This document shows positions 20,990 to 28,538 of a stretch of DNA of 55,310 nt, one piece after another. The DNA is taken from IMG/VR virus record IMGVR_UViG_3300023097_000001, positions 1-55,310 of that record; one strand, written 5' to 3'. Both the position numbers and the translations under genes were made by a program. The notes beneath the pieces were generated by a model. The model worked only from the letters and a program-made list of their open reading frames with translations, did not search any database and was not told the origin of the DNA. The stretch's first letter is position 1; each line of letters opens with the position of its first letter. The DNA is from a virus.

Positions 20990-21480
20990 CCGGATACAAG
21001 CCCACTCAGTTGGTTCTGGACTGGGAGAAGGCATTGAGGAACCCGGAGTTGGAACAGACCACGGGTGCTTTGTGCAAGGTTGCAGATGGGCAGCGTTCCT
21101 ACTGCTGCCTGGGTGTGCTCCAGGAGGTGGCGGGTAACGTTGCCAGGCCGGACCCCATGGGCAACACCAACAACTGGAAGTACTACGGTGAAACCGCGTG
21201 GGGTGAGAGCGGACTGCCTGCTCTTGCGTTGACCCGACGCGTGACGGGTGAAGAAGGAGATCCCGACGAAGATATGTTCGAAGGGAACGTGCTGCTGGGT
21301 GTGGACTCCTACGGCATCCCCATGGAAGCAGCCGAACTCAACGATGATTACTACTGGACGTTCGAGATGATCGCGGACCAGGTTCGTAAGATCTACATCG
21401 AGGGCACCGGAAACCACAGGGACTACACCATCACGTCGGACGAGCTGTACTACCTGGAAGACGAAGACGATTGCGAGTGA
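20986..21480 (+). CDS. YCCxGVxC-type phage protein, copy 2 (164 aa)
   Basis: ATG after AAGGAGGAAGC, overlapping the endonuclease stop. Its SYCCLGVLQEVAG motif (about residues 38-50) is the standard form of a widespread phage family of unknown function. It is a paralogue of the gene at 4902. The C-terminal part is acidic (YYLEDEDDCE). Confidence 0.8.
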   Translation: MTGYKPTQLVLDWEKALRNPELEQTTGALCKVADGQRSYCCLGVLQEVAGNVARPDPMGNTNNWKYYGETAWGESGLPALALTRRVTGEEGDPDEDMFEGNVLLGVDSYGIPMEAAELNDDYYWTFEMIADQVRKIYIEGTGNHRDYTITSDELYYLEDEDDCE

Positions 21481-21500
21481 CGTAGGGGGGGGGTGAGTGA

Positions 21501-21584
21501 ATGCCTAGGCAGTGTATCTTCGGTGGTGAGTGTATCGACGGGTGCGAGGTTGGCACCGAGGTAGACGAAGACACCGAAGAGTAA
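21501..21584 (+). CDS. Cys-rich micropeptide (27 aa)
   Basis: ATG 20 bases after the previous stop, with a G-run and GTGAGTGA upstream. MPRQCIFGGECIDGCE contains three cysteines, followed by an acidic tail. It resembles the micropeptide at 21747 (C-x3-GGEC-x2-xxC). First of three consecutive Cys-rich micropeptides. Confidence 0.45.
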   Translation: MPRQCIFGGECIDGCEVGTEVDEDTEE

Positions 21585-21648
21585 GCAGGGCGAAACGCCG
21601 GGAGGCGTCCACGGGTTGGTCCCGTGCCGATGAGCCCAAGGAGGCAGC

Positions 21649-21750
21649 ATGTTCGTCTTCATTTGTGCAGGGTGTCCACACGTTGACGACTGTGTCAACG
21701 GCAAGGAAGCTTGTATCAACCCTGATCCGGAGAAGAAGGAGGAAGAGTGA
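21649..21750 (+). CDS. Cys-rich micropeptide (33 aa)
   Basis: ATG after CAAGGAGGCAGC, a strong site. CAGCPHVDDCVNGKEAC gives four cysteines and one His, then an acidic tail (PEKKEEE). The 64-bp gap before it holds a small perfect hairpin, CACGGG-TTGGT-CCCGTG. Confidence 0.55.
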   Translation: MFVFICAGCPHVDDCVNGKEACINPDPEKKEEE

Positions 21751-21866
21751 ACTGCCCCAAGGGCGGTGAATGTCCTGATCCCGAAGCGTGCCAGCAAGGC
21801 GCACCATGTGAAGTAGTTGTCTACTGGACCGAAGTAATGAAGGAGCGACAGAATGACGATCGATGA
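21747..21866 (+). CDS. Cys-rich micropeptide (39 aa)
   Basis: A GTG start overlapping the previous stop (GTGA). NCPKGGECPDPEACQQGAPC holds four cysteines, followed by a helix. It overlaps the next gene by 14 bp. Confidence 0.45.
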   Translation: MNCPKGGECPDPEACQQGAPCEVVVYWTEVMKERQNDDR

Positions 21867-22065
21867 TGGTAACGAGGCTCTGTCTGTCTTCTCTTCGTGG
21901 TTCGAAGAGGATCACCCTGCGGGATACCTCACTCGTGGTGAGGGGTACAACCACTCCTGGCAGTTCACCGTAGCCAGGGGTGTGGGAATACTGCGTGTGG
22001 TGATGGAAGATGTCAACACGCTGGACACTGCGGAGTTCGAATGGGAACTGATCCCCCGATCATAG
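21853..22065 (+). CDS. hypothetical protein (70 aa)
   Basis: ATG after GAAGGAGCGACAGA. The product combines an acidic N-terminus with aromatic strands (SWQFTVARGVGILRVVMED) and ends in FEWELIP. It overlaps the primase zinc-domain gene by 25 bp. Function unknown. Confidence 0.65.
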   Translation: MTIDDGNEALSVFSSWFEEDHPAGYLTRGEGYNHSWQFTVARGVGILRVVMEDVNTLDTAEFEWELIPRS

Positions 22066-22415
22066 TCTTGCTGCGGAAGTGGTTCCCGGACTGGGAACCA
22101 CCCCGTGGTAATCGCGAATGGCTACCCTGTCTGTGCCCGTTTCATGCTGAGACACGGGCATCGGCTTCTGTATCCTTCACCAACAACGCATTCACCTGTC
22201 ATGGGTGTGCGATGAAGGGTGGAATTGTCAACCTGATCATGAGGAAGGAGGGATTGTCGTTTGCGGAAGCCCAGCGCTACGCAACTGAATTTCTTGATGG
22301 AAGCTACGTCCCGATACCACAAAAGCCTACCCGGAAGCCCAGCCGAAGAGTATTTGGAAAGGCGGGGGCTCAAGGGGGAAGAGCTAAAAAAGTACCGGCT
22401 TGGCGTGGTAAGTGA
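22041..22415 (+). CDS. DNA primase, zinc-binding part (124 aa)
   Basis: CHC2-type zinc domain of DnaG-like primases: CPFH at about 32-35, SVSFTNNAFTCHGC at 44-57, then GGIVNLIM and GLSFAEAQRYA. In DnaG this domain is fused to the Toprim catalytic core. Here the core lies in another frame (22297-22920), and the last about 45 residues of this frame look like out-of-frame translation. A +1 frameshift, or two separate subunits, would restore function. Confidence 0.85.
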   Translation: MGTDPPIIVLLRKWFPDWEPPRGNREWLPCLCPFHAETRASASVSFTNNAFTCHGCAMKGGIVNLIMRKEGLSFAEAQRYATEFLDGSYVPIPQKPTRKPSRRVFGKAGAQGGRAKKVPAWRGK

Positions 22416-22920
22416 CCCACTGCCTGGTCATGACATGTACCGGGGATGGCTTGCCATTCCTTACTTGAGGTACAGTCCTGGTCAGGGTTGGTGTGTCATC
22501 ACCATGAGGTTCAGGTGCATCGAGAACCACGACCATGGTAAGCATGGAAAGTACATGGCTCACCCTGGGTCCGAGGTTCATGCTTTCAATACCATGTCGA
22601 TCCTGAAGACCGACGATGAGATCTGTATCTGTGAGGGCGAACTGGATGCTATTGCAGCCGAGTTGATCGGACTGCACGCTGTAGGTATTCCAGGTCGGGA
22701 GAACTGGAAGTCACACTTCCACCGGATGTTCCTCGGGTATGAGAAGGTATTCATCTTGGCCGATGGTGATCAGGCTGGTAAGGATTTCGCGTTTGATGTG
22801 ATGAAGACGCTGCCCCGTGGTCGCATCATCAACATGCCTGAGGGCAAAGACGTGAACTCCACCATCACTACCTTTGGTGCCGAAGCAGTACTGTCGAGAA
22901 TGGGGAAGAAGAATGCCTGA
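22297..22920 (+). CDS. DNA primase, Toprim catalytic part (207 aa)
   Basis: Starts in the DnaG linker (SPAEEYLERRGL, then KKYRLGVV) and contains the Toprim core: ICEGELDAIAAE with the catalytic Glu, then GIPGRENWKS, and FILADGDQAGKDFA with the DxD-type metal site. It makes RNA primers for the phage fork together with the zinc part upstream and the helicase at 19019. It is in the +1 frame relative to the zinc part and overlaps it by 119 bp from ATG 22297, which has no clear ribosome site. Confidence 0.85.
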   Translation: MEATSRYHKSLPGSPAEEYLERRGLKGEELKKYRLGVVSDPLPGHDMYRGWLAIPYLRYSPGQGWCVITMRFRCIENHDHGKHGKYMAHPGSEVHAFNTMSILKTDDEICICEGELDAIAAELIGLHAVGIPGRENWKSHFHRMFLGYEKVFILADGDQAGKDFAFDVMKTLPRGRIINMPEGKDVNSTITTFGAEAVLSRMGKKNA

Positions 22921-23113
22921 AGCAGTAATGGAAGCTCGTATCTCCATCACGTTCGACTGGGGTAATGTCTTCCTCACCGTGGCGGAAGCACGGGAGCTTC
23001 GTGACCAGTTGGACGACGCATTGCCACTCGAAGACGACGTGGTGTACAACAAGGGTGGGTCATTCGGGTTCGCCCCGGCCACCCAGAACGAAGAGGAGAA
23101 TGACTGTGAGTGA
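22913..23113 (+). CDS. hypothetical protein (66 aa)
   Basis: ATG overlapping the primase end by 8 bp. A strand (ARISITFDWGNVFLTV), then a helix (EARELRDQLDDALPLED), then a Gly/Phe turn and an acidic end. No family recognised. Confidence 0.6.
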   Translation: MPEAVMEARISITFDWGNVFLTVAEARELRDQLDDALPLEDDVVYNKGGSFGFAPATQNEEENDCE

Positions 23114-23165
23114 ATACGGATTCGAAGCTACCAAGGCTGTTGGTAAGACCGTTGGTGATAAGTGA
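23100..23165 (+). CDS. possible 21-aa peptide
   Basis: ATG six bases after GAGGAGA, overlapping both neighbours (the next gene begins GTGA on its stop). Sequence EYGFEATKAVGKTVGDK. Its main effect may be to carry ribosomes to the exonuclease gene. Confidence 0.35.
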   Translation: MTVSEYGFEATKAVGKTVGDK

Positions 23166-23902
23166 AGATCCTGACGCTGGATATCGAGACGGCCCCCAAC
23201 GGGGGCTGGGTCTTTGACCTCTGGAACCAGAACATCTCACTAGCACAGCTTCGAGAGAATGTGCGGGTCCTGTGTTTCGCTGCCAAGTGGTACGACGAAG
23301 ACAAGATTGTGTTCTTCTCCGAGTTCCATGATGGTGCTGATGTGATGATCCAGAACGCTTGGGATCTTCTGAACGAGGCGGACGCTGTTGTCACCTACAA
23401 CGGTGATGCGTTCGACCTCAAGCATTTCAACCGTGAGTTCTTCCTTCGGGAGATGGCTCCTCCGGCTCCTTACGAGAAGATCGATCTCTACAAGGCGGTC
23501 AAGTCACAGTTCAAGTTCGCCTCCAACAAGCTGGACCACGTCTCCGACCAGATCCAGATCGGTAAGAAGGTCAAGCACGCAGGGTTCGGATTGTGGATTC
23601 GTTGCATGAACAACGAAGCTTCTGCGTGGGAGGAGATGAAGACCTATAACATAGGGGATGTGGACCTAACGGAGAAGCTGTACAAGCGGCTTATCCCTTG
23701 GATCTCCAAGCACCCCAACATGGGTCTGTACGAGGAAGACACCGATGAGGACGTGTGCCCCAACTGCTCTAGTGTCAACCTTCAGCGTCGCGGATTCCGG
23801 CGGGTGGGGCTCTCTGAGTTCCAGCAATACCAGTGCCAAGACTGCTCGGCCTGGTCGCGGAGTGGCAAGGCCACGAACCGTGTCGACATCCGTCCCGCAT
23901 AG
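23162..23902 (+). CDS. DnaQ-like 3'-5' exonuclease with zinc ribbon (246 aa)
   Basis: RNase H-like exonuclease of the DEDD group: Exo I LTLDIETAP (D-x-E, residues 6-8), Exo II TYNGDAFDLKHFN (about 79-91), and Exo III around YNIGDVDLTEKLY. The last 45 residues hold a zinc ribbon (CPNCSSVN...CQDCSAWS), unusual for stand-alone phage exonucleases, which could guide it to particular nucleic acids. A GTG start overlaps the preceding stop. Confidence 0.85.
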   Translation: MKILTLDIETAPNGGWVFDLWNQNISLAQLRENVRVLCFAAKWYDEDKIVFFSEFHDGADVMIQNAWDLLNEADAVVTYNGDAFDLKHFNREFFLREMAPPAPYEKIDLYKAVKSQFKFASNKLDHVSDQIQIGKKVKHAGFGLWIRCMNNEASAWEEMKTYNIGDVDLTEKLYKRLIPWISKHPNMGLYEEDTDEDVCPNCSSVNLQRRGFRRVGLSEFQQYQCQDCSAWSRSGKATNRVDIRPA

Positions 23903-23916
23903 AAACGAGAACAACA

Positions 23917-24474
23917 ATGCACAACGATGATATCCCTAAGGAGTTCTACGACGCAGTAGAAACTGCGGCACGTGGGTCGGCTCGTAAGTGGCCGACCTTG
24001 GATTGGGAAGATGTCCGACAGGATGTTTGGGTATATCTTCTGGAACGACCCAATCAGTTGGATCAGCTTGTGGGAGAGGAAGATCCCTCAACCCAGCTTC
24101 GAAAGATCGCCGGACAGCAAGCGGCGATGGCGGCTGATGTCTACGAGTTCTTCTCTGGACAGTACGAGTATGGTACTGATGAGGTTCGTACTCTTCTGGA
24201 GATGGGTCTCATCACCAACCGAGAAGCAGCAACCCTGACTGAGTCCACGGATTTGTCTACAGGGATGCTGATGCTAAAGAGTTCCAACAAGAAGATGTTC
24301 GATGTGGTGGTCAACAAGTACGTCCACGGCATTGAGCCTAATCGCAGAGCAGATACCAGTGATGCTATCGACAAGCTGACGGTACTGATGAACCGGGCCA
24401 ACACCTCTGCAAGGTACGAAGATCACCAGGGACCGGGTGCAAGGACAGCCGGAGAATACCATGGCCGATCCTGA
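23917..24474 (+). CDS. sigma-like / HTH transcription factor (185 aa)
   Basis: DWEDVRQDVWVYLLERP (about 29-45) resembles sigma70 region 2.1-2.2, which contacts RNA polymerase. A later segment (MFDVVVNKYVHGIEPNRRAD) resembles a region 4 helix-turn-helix, with the expected spacing for a small sigma factor. Regions 2.3-2.4 are weak. It may direct host RNA polymerase to late or right-arm promoters. Confidence 0.6.
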   Translation: MHNDDIPKEFYDAVETAARGSARKWPTLDWEDVRQDVWVYLLERPNQLDQLVGEEDPSTQLRKIAGQQAAMAADVYEFFSGQYEYGTDEVRTLLEMGLITNREAATLTESTDLSTGMLMLKSSNKKMFDVVVNKYVHGIEPNRRADTSDAIDKLTVLMNRANTSARYEDHQGPGARTAGEYHGRS

Positions 24475-24559
24475 AGAAGTAGAAGATGAAGAGCAAGAAG
24501 ACTCACCTGTGGTTGCGACACAGGAGGAGTTGAACAAGAAGTACGGCTGGAACCGCTGA
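24461..24559 (+). CDS. acidic micropeptide (32 aa)
   Basis: ATG overlapping the sigma-like gene by 14 bp, after CCGGAGAATACC. The first 14 residues are almost all acidic (PEEVEDEEQEDS). It ends KKYGWNR. Confidence 0.45.
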   Translation: MADPEEVEDEEQEDSPVVATQEELNKKYGWNR

Positions 24560-24585
24560 CCATAACTAACAAAGGATGAAGCACA

Positions 24586-25122
24586 ATGGCTGTAAAGAAG
24601 AATGTGGACCCGTTCGAGACCGCCCCTTTTGACACCGAGCCTGACCAGAACGACACTGGTGGGGATGAGGCTCAGGCGGACATTGACTCCACGCCGGGTG
24701 TGGTGACCAAGACCAACCCGCTGGTAGTCGTTCCTCCTTCGGAGGGCAAGGTCACGGTCACCCTCAAGGGTGGCATTGGCTACAACGCGCCTTGGGTTGT
24801 GATCCACGGTGCGACTGTTGCTGATGCTCTGGAGCAGATCAACGACAAGGAGCTTGCGACGCTCCTGGAGCGCGCTCAGGCGGCTTCGAAGTACTTCGGT
24901 ATGTTCGGGGAAGCCAAGCCTGCTTCCACGACGCCTGCGGCTCCCTCAGGGCAGCCTACGGCGGCCACGCAGGCACCTGGTGGTCAGGTGAAGACCTGCC
25001 CTCACGGTGAGATGGTGTTCAAGTCTGGGGTTTCCCAGGGCACCGGTCGTGCGTGGAGTGGTTACTTCTGCCCAACGCCGAAGAACACTCCTGGACAGTG
25101 CAGCCCGCAGTTCAACAGGTAA
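24586..25122 (+). CDS. possible ssDNA-binding-type protein with C-terminal zinc motif (178 aa)
   Basis: ATG after AAAGGATGAAGCACA. Acidic disordered N-terminus, a beta-rich core (KVTVTLKGGIGYNAPWVVIHG) followed by a helix (ADALEQINDKELATLLERA), a Pro/Ala/Thr linker and a Cys/His end (CPHGEMVFKSG...YFCP...QCSP). Position between sigma and polymerase genes, and the beta core plus tail plan, suggest a replication accessory or ssDNA-binding protein. I recognise no OB-fold signature, so this is tentative. Confidence 0.65.
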   Translation: MAVKKNVDPFETAPFDTEPDQNDTGGDEAQADIDSTPGVVTKTNPLVVVPPSEGKVTVTLKGGIGYNAPWVVIHGATVADALEQINDKELATLLERAQAASKYFGMFGEAKPASTTPAAPSGQPTAATQAPGGQVKTCPHGEMVFKSGVSQGTGRAWSGYFCPTPKNTPGQCSPQFNR

Positions 25123-25131
25123 CAACCCGGA

Positions 25132-25151
25132 GGGGGACCTTCGGGTCCCCC
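25132..25151 (+). terminator. UUCG-capped hairpin terminator
   Basis: GGGGGACC (25132-25139), loop TTCG, GGTCCCCC (25144-25151), then TCTTAG, ten bases after a stop codon. The very stable tetraloop stem fits an intrinsic terminator or mRNA 3'-end barrier. Confidence 0.7.
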
Positions 25152-25168
25152 TCTTAGAGGGGCGTGTC

Positions 25169-25840
25169 ATGAGAGAAAACATCAGTGTGCTTATCCCCTG
25201 GCGGGGAGGTGACCCCCAGAGAGAACGAGTCTGGGAGTTCATCAAGCAGCAGTGGCTAGACCTTGGAGTGGAACTCTGTGTTGGGGTTGATGATCCTGGT
25301 GCACCGTTCAACTGTTCTCGTGCTTTGAACCGTGCGTTCAAGCTGTCCACCAAGTCAGTCCTCATGCAATTCGGGGCCGACTGTATCCCGTCTGTCGACG
25401 CTATTGACGATGCCTACAGGGCATTGACGGAAGGGGGTCAGCAGTGGATTCCCTTGTATGACCGCACGGAGTACTTCAACGAGTACGCATCCATGGAAAT
25501 CATGCGGGGAATGCCGATGGTTACCCAGACCATTGACCCACTGCTTTCGGTGCCGTTCCAGACAGGTGTTCTCGGGTTCACCCGAGACGCTTTCATGGAG
25601 TCGGGTGGGTCTGACGAAAGGTTCTCGGGTTGGGGAGGTGAAGACGCAGCCTTCCGTATGGTGTTGTACCGGCTTTATGGCGAGGTTCTTCCTCTTCCCT
25701 ACACCTTGAGGTGTTTGTGGCACAATGGATCTCACAGGGTCCTGCCTCAACACAACCTGGATCTGTGTCGGGAGTACGAGGCTGTACAAAATCGAGCACA
25801 AATGCTCGATCTCATCGCCAGGAGAGGGTACTACGTCTAG
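25169..25840 (+). CDS. family-2-like glycosyltransferase, GT-A fold (223 aa)
   Basis: N-terminal ISVLIPWRGG is the first strand of a GT-A sugar transferase. DDPGAPFNCSRALNRAF (about 46-62), the LMQFGADCIPS segment with the metal-binding acidic pair region, and FSGWGGEDAAFRM (about 147-159) match GT2/GT27-type enzymes, in which the GGED motif holds the catalytic base. Target unknown: DNA, virion protein or host envelope. The location just before the DNA polymerase makes DNA-base glycosylation worth considering, but no base-modifying partner is seen. Confidence 0.8.
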   Translation: MRENISVLIPWRGGDPQRERVWEFIKQQWLDLGVELCVGVDDPGAPFNCSRALNRAFKLSTKSVLMQFGADCIPSVDAIDDAYRALTEGGQQWIPLYDRTEYFNEYASMEIMRGMPMVTQTIDPLLSVPFQTGVLGFTRDAFMESGGSDERFSGWGGEDAAFRMVLYRLYGEVLPLPYTLRCLWHNGSHRVLPQHNLDLCREYEAVQNRAQMLDLIARRGYYV

Positions 25841-25855
25841 GAAGTCAGGAACGGA

Positions 25856-27664
25856 ATGCAAACATGGACACTTCATGTCAGGGGTGATCCGGTCAAGATT
25901 CACCGTGTCGAATCTCCGGAAGACCTGGAACTGTTTAAGGAATTTGTTCGGAAGAACATCAAGGTCTTGGCGTTTGACACGGAGACCACAGGGCTCGATA
26001 TTTACTCCAGATCGTATCGGCTACGCCTAGTCCAGTTCGGTAACCAGCACGAAGCGTGGGTTATCCCGGTTGAACTAGGTGATCCGTACCTGACCGTGGT
26101 TGCTCAAACACTGATAGCAGTGGAGAAGATCGTCGGCAAGAACTTGTCGTTCGACTTCAAGGTTATCAACCGGTGTATGGGTATTCCCATGGAGAAGTTG
26201 TGGCCCAAGGCCATCGACACAGAAATTCAGGCCAAGCTCATCGATCCCCGTGCCCCTGAGAAGGGCGGGATTGGTGTCTCCCTGGAAGATCTGGTTCGAC
26301 AGTACTTGGACCCAGACTTGGCAGACAATGTCAAGGGTCTGATGAGTAAGTTGGCCAAGGAACACAAGACCACCAAGGCAAAAATCTTCGAGAAGATCAG
26401 CCTGGACCACCCGGAATACAACATCTATGCGGGGATGGACACCATCTTCCCGGCTCGGATTGTTGGTATTCAGGCCAAGTTGATTCCTGTGTCGTCGGCA
26501 CAACTCCTGGGCTTCGAACACGAGATCGCAGAGGTCTGCTCGTACATGGATCGTGGGGGCTTCCTCCTTGATCTGGAGTACACGCAGAAACTCTCGATGG
26601 AACTGCACGAGGAAGAGGAGAAGTACACGGAGATCGCACGTGGCTTCGGCTGCGAGAATGTGAACTCCACGGCTCAGGTTGCTGAGGTGCTGTTGCATCG
26701 TGGTGTCAAGCTAAAGGATCGAACTCCAACCGGCAAGCTCCAGGTGTCCAAGACGATCCTGGATAAGCTCGTCAAGGAGAACGACCCGTTTGCCATCGCG
26801 GTACAGCGCGCCAAGAAGGCGCTCAAGTGGCGAACCACATGGGTGGATGGGTTCCTGAACAACATGGACGACGAAGGTAGGTGCCACGCATCTATCAACA
26901 CGCTCCAGGCTCGAACTGGGCGTATGTCCATCACGGGAATCCCGGCTCAGACGCTCCCTGCGTCTGACTTCACCATCCGGAAGTGCTTCGTAGCCGAAGA
27001 GGGTCATTCGCTCGTCAGCGTGGACTACAAGGGGCAGGAACTACGTGTCCTGGCAGCCCTGAGTGGTGACGAGACGATGATTCAGGCCTTTGCCAACGAC
27101 TGGAACCTTCACCTCATGACCGCCAAGGCTGCTTTTGGTGATCACGTGGAGAAGGACACCAAGGAGTACAAGGCAGGAAAGATCACCAACTTCGCACGTG
27201 TGTTTGGTGGTGGTGCCAGGGTTGTTGCGGAACAAACTGGCCTCTCATTCGTACAAGCGAAGAAGGTTGTCGAGGCATTCGACAAGCGGTATCCCGGTGT
27301 AACCCGATACGCGGATAAGCTAGCCAAGATTGCTGAACGCGATGGGTTTATCGTAACCCACTTTGGTCGACACCTCCCGGTCGATCCCGACCGTGCCTAT
27401 TCCGCCTTGAACTACATGGTCCAGTCCAGCTCCAGGGACATCACGTGTCGGGGAATCCTGAGGGCATACCGTGCGGGCTTCGGTCCCTACATGCGCCTTC
27501 CGATTCACGATGAACTTCTGTTGTCCATGCCCACTAATCGAGCGCAGTGGGGTGCCAACGAAGTTGCACGACACATGTCAGAAAAGCTAGGGGTTGTCTT
27601 CATTGATACCGACGCTGAGGTTGGGCGTAGGTCTTGGGGCAGCTTGTACGGAGACGTCGATTAG
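25856..27664 (+). CDS. polA: DNA polymerase I, family A (602 aa)
   Basis: Replicative phage polymerase. The N-terminal 3'-5' exonuclease carries FDTETTGLD (D41/E43), GKNLSFDFKVI and YAGMDTI. The polymerase domain carries TGRMSITGIPAQTLP, motif A SVDYKGQELRVLA (E. coli: DYSQIELR), motif B KAGKITNFARVFGGG and motif C LPIHDELL. There is no 5'-3' exonuclease domain, as is usual for phage PolA of this length. In motif A, SQI is replaced by KGQ, a variant seen in phage enzymes. In the finger helix, the Tyr position (F/Y762 in E. coli) falls in the VFGGG segment. Confidence 0.95.
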   Translation: MQTWTLHVRGDPVKIHRVESPEDLELFKEFVRKNIKVLAFDTETTGLDIYSRSYRLRLVQFGNQHEAWVIPVELGDPYLTVVAQTLIAVEKIVGKNLSFDFKVINRCMGIPMEKLWPKAIDTEIQAKLIDPRAPEKGGIGVSLEDLVRQYLDPDLADNVKGLMSKLAKEHKTTKAKIFEKISLDHPEYNIYAGMDTIFPARIVGIQAKLIPVSSAQLLGFEHEIAEVCSYMDRGGFLLDLEYTQKLSMELHEEEEKYTEIARGFGCENVNSTAQVAEVLLHRGVKLKDRTPTGKLQVSKTILDKLVKENDPFAIAVQRAKKALKWRTTWVDGFLNNMDDEGRCHASINTLQARTGRMSITGIPAQTLPASDFTIRKCFVAEEGHSLVSVDYKGQELRVLAALSGDETMIQAFANDWNLHLMTAKAAFGDHVEKDTKEYKAGKITNFARVFGGGARVVAEQTGLSFVQAKKVVEAFDKRYPGVTRYADKLAKIAERDGFIVTHFGRHLPVDPDRAYSALNYMVQSSSRDITCRGILRAYRAGFGPYMRLPIHDELLLSMPTNRAQWGANEVARHMSEKLGVVFIDTDAEVGRRSWGSLYGDVD

Positions 27665-27667
27665 AGT

Positions 27668-27685
27668 CCGGGGCTTCGGCCCCGG
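27668..27685 (+). terminator. UUCG-capped hairpin terminator after polA
   Basis: CCGGGGC, loop TTCG, GCCCCGG, then CTCTTTCC, four bases after the polymerase stop. Same design as at 25132, so the glycosyltransferase-polymerase pair is bracketed by two such hairpins. Confidence 0.75.
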
Positions 27686-27705
27686 CTCTTTCCAAAGGAG
27701 GAACA

Positions 27706-27861
27706 GTGCCTAATCTGAGACTTCTGAGCTGGGACGATACGGTAGAAGAAGCTACACGAAACCACAGAGCGTGGCAGCTAGCCCGCAACGAGCTAGACTT
27801 TCAGGAGGCGCTACTCTGGTACCTCCGAGCCATCGCAATTAAGGGAGAAACACATGAATGA
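27706..27861 (+). CDS. hypothetical protein (51 aa)
   Basis: A GTG start with a near-perfect ribosome site (AAAGGAGG). The chain is helical and amphipathic (SWDDTVEEATRNHRAWQLAR, FQEALLWYLRAIAI). No family recognised. Confidence 0.6.
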   Translation: MPNLRLLSWDDTVEEATRNHRAWQLARNELDFQEALLWYLRAIAIKGETHE

Positions 27862-28075
27862 CACCGTAGTGACGCTGGAAGACTACACGGGTAAGTTCCC
27901 GGAGATTGCCGAGATGATCCGGGAGAACCTGGATGACTACGGCAAGGAGCTTGACGACAAGAACCCCGAAGATGCCATGGGAAAGGTCATGACCATCATG
28001 GTGGACATCGGCAAGATGCACGCACTCCAGGCGATTGCCCTGGGTATCCAGAAGCTTGCGAACAAGGAGAACTGA
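27854..28075 (+). CDS. hypothetical helical protein (73 aa)
   Basis: ATG overlapping the previous gene by 8 bp, after GGGAGAAACAC. Three acidic/hydrophobic helices (FPEIAEMIRENLDDYGKEL, VMTIMVDIGKMHALQAI) suggest a small helical bundle. The stop overlaps the next start (TGATG). Confidence 0.65.
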   Translation: MNDTVVTLEDYTGKFPEIAEMIRENLDDYGKELDDKNPEDAMGKVMTIMVDIGKMHALQAIALGIQKLANKEN

Positions 28076-28527
28076 TGAACGAGAAGAGTGTTTGGGTTCG
28101 AGTCAAGTCGTACACCACGGAAGACTACTGGGATGGCGAGGCCTATGGCGATTGGCGCGTCACCAAGGAGTACAGCGGTGCAAGCGTGCACCTCACCCGT
28201 GACGGCGAAATTGGCTACCGCTTGGATGAAGTCGAGGTCCCCTTCGAGCCCAAGGCAGACCAGGTCGTGTGGGTCGTTGTTGTGGAGTACTCCACGGGCA
28301 ACACCTTCGGGCATGAGAGCGGCGCAACCCACGTTGTGGGTGTGTACGACGATGGGGTTGTCGCATCCATCGTGAAGGGGAAGATCGAGGACGACTACAA
28401 GAACAACTACCGGGGCAGCAATGAGATCAAGGTAGAAGGTCAGCCCGACATCTACACCTACACGTGGAAGGGCTACTTCGAGTCCCTCGAAAACGTCCAC
28501 GTTGAGCGAGTTCACATCAACCCCTGA
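28075..28527 (+). CDS. hypothetical beta-rich protein (150 aa)
   Basis: The start overlaps the previous stop. The chain is rich in alternating strands (VWVRVKSYTTEDYWDG, QVVWVVVVEYSTGNTFG, GVYDDGVVASIVKGKIED). Its C-terminal TYTWKGYFESLENVHVERV recalls the W-SYDG-W family ending. No known function. Confidence 0.7.
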   Translation: MNEKSVWVRVKSYTTEDYWDGEAYGDWRVTKEYSGASVHLTRDGEIGYRLDEVEVPFEPKADQVVWVVVVEYSTGNTFGHESGATHVVGVYDDGVVASIVKGKIEDDYKNNYRGSNEIKVEGQPDIYTYTWKGYFESLENVHVERVHINP

Positions 28528-28538
28528 AAGGGATAACA

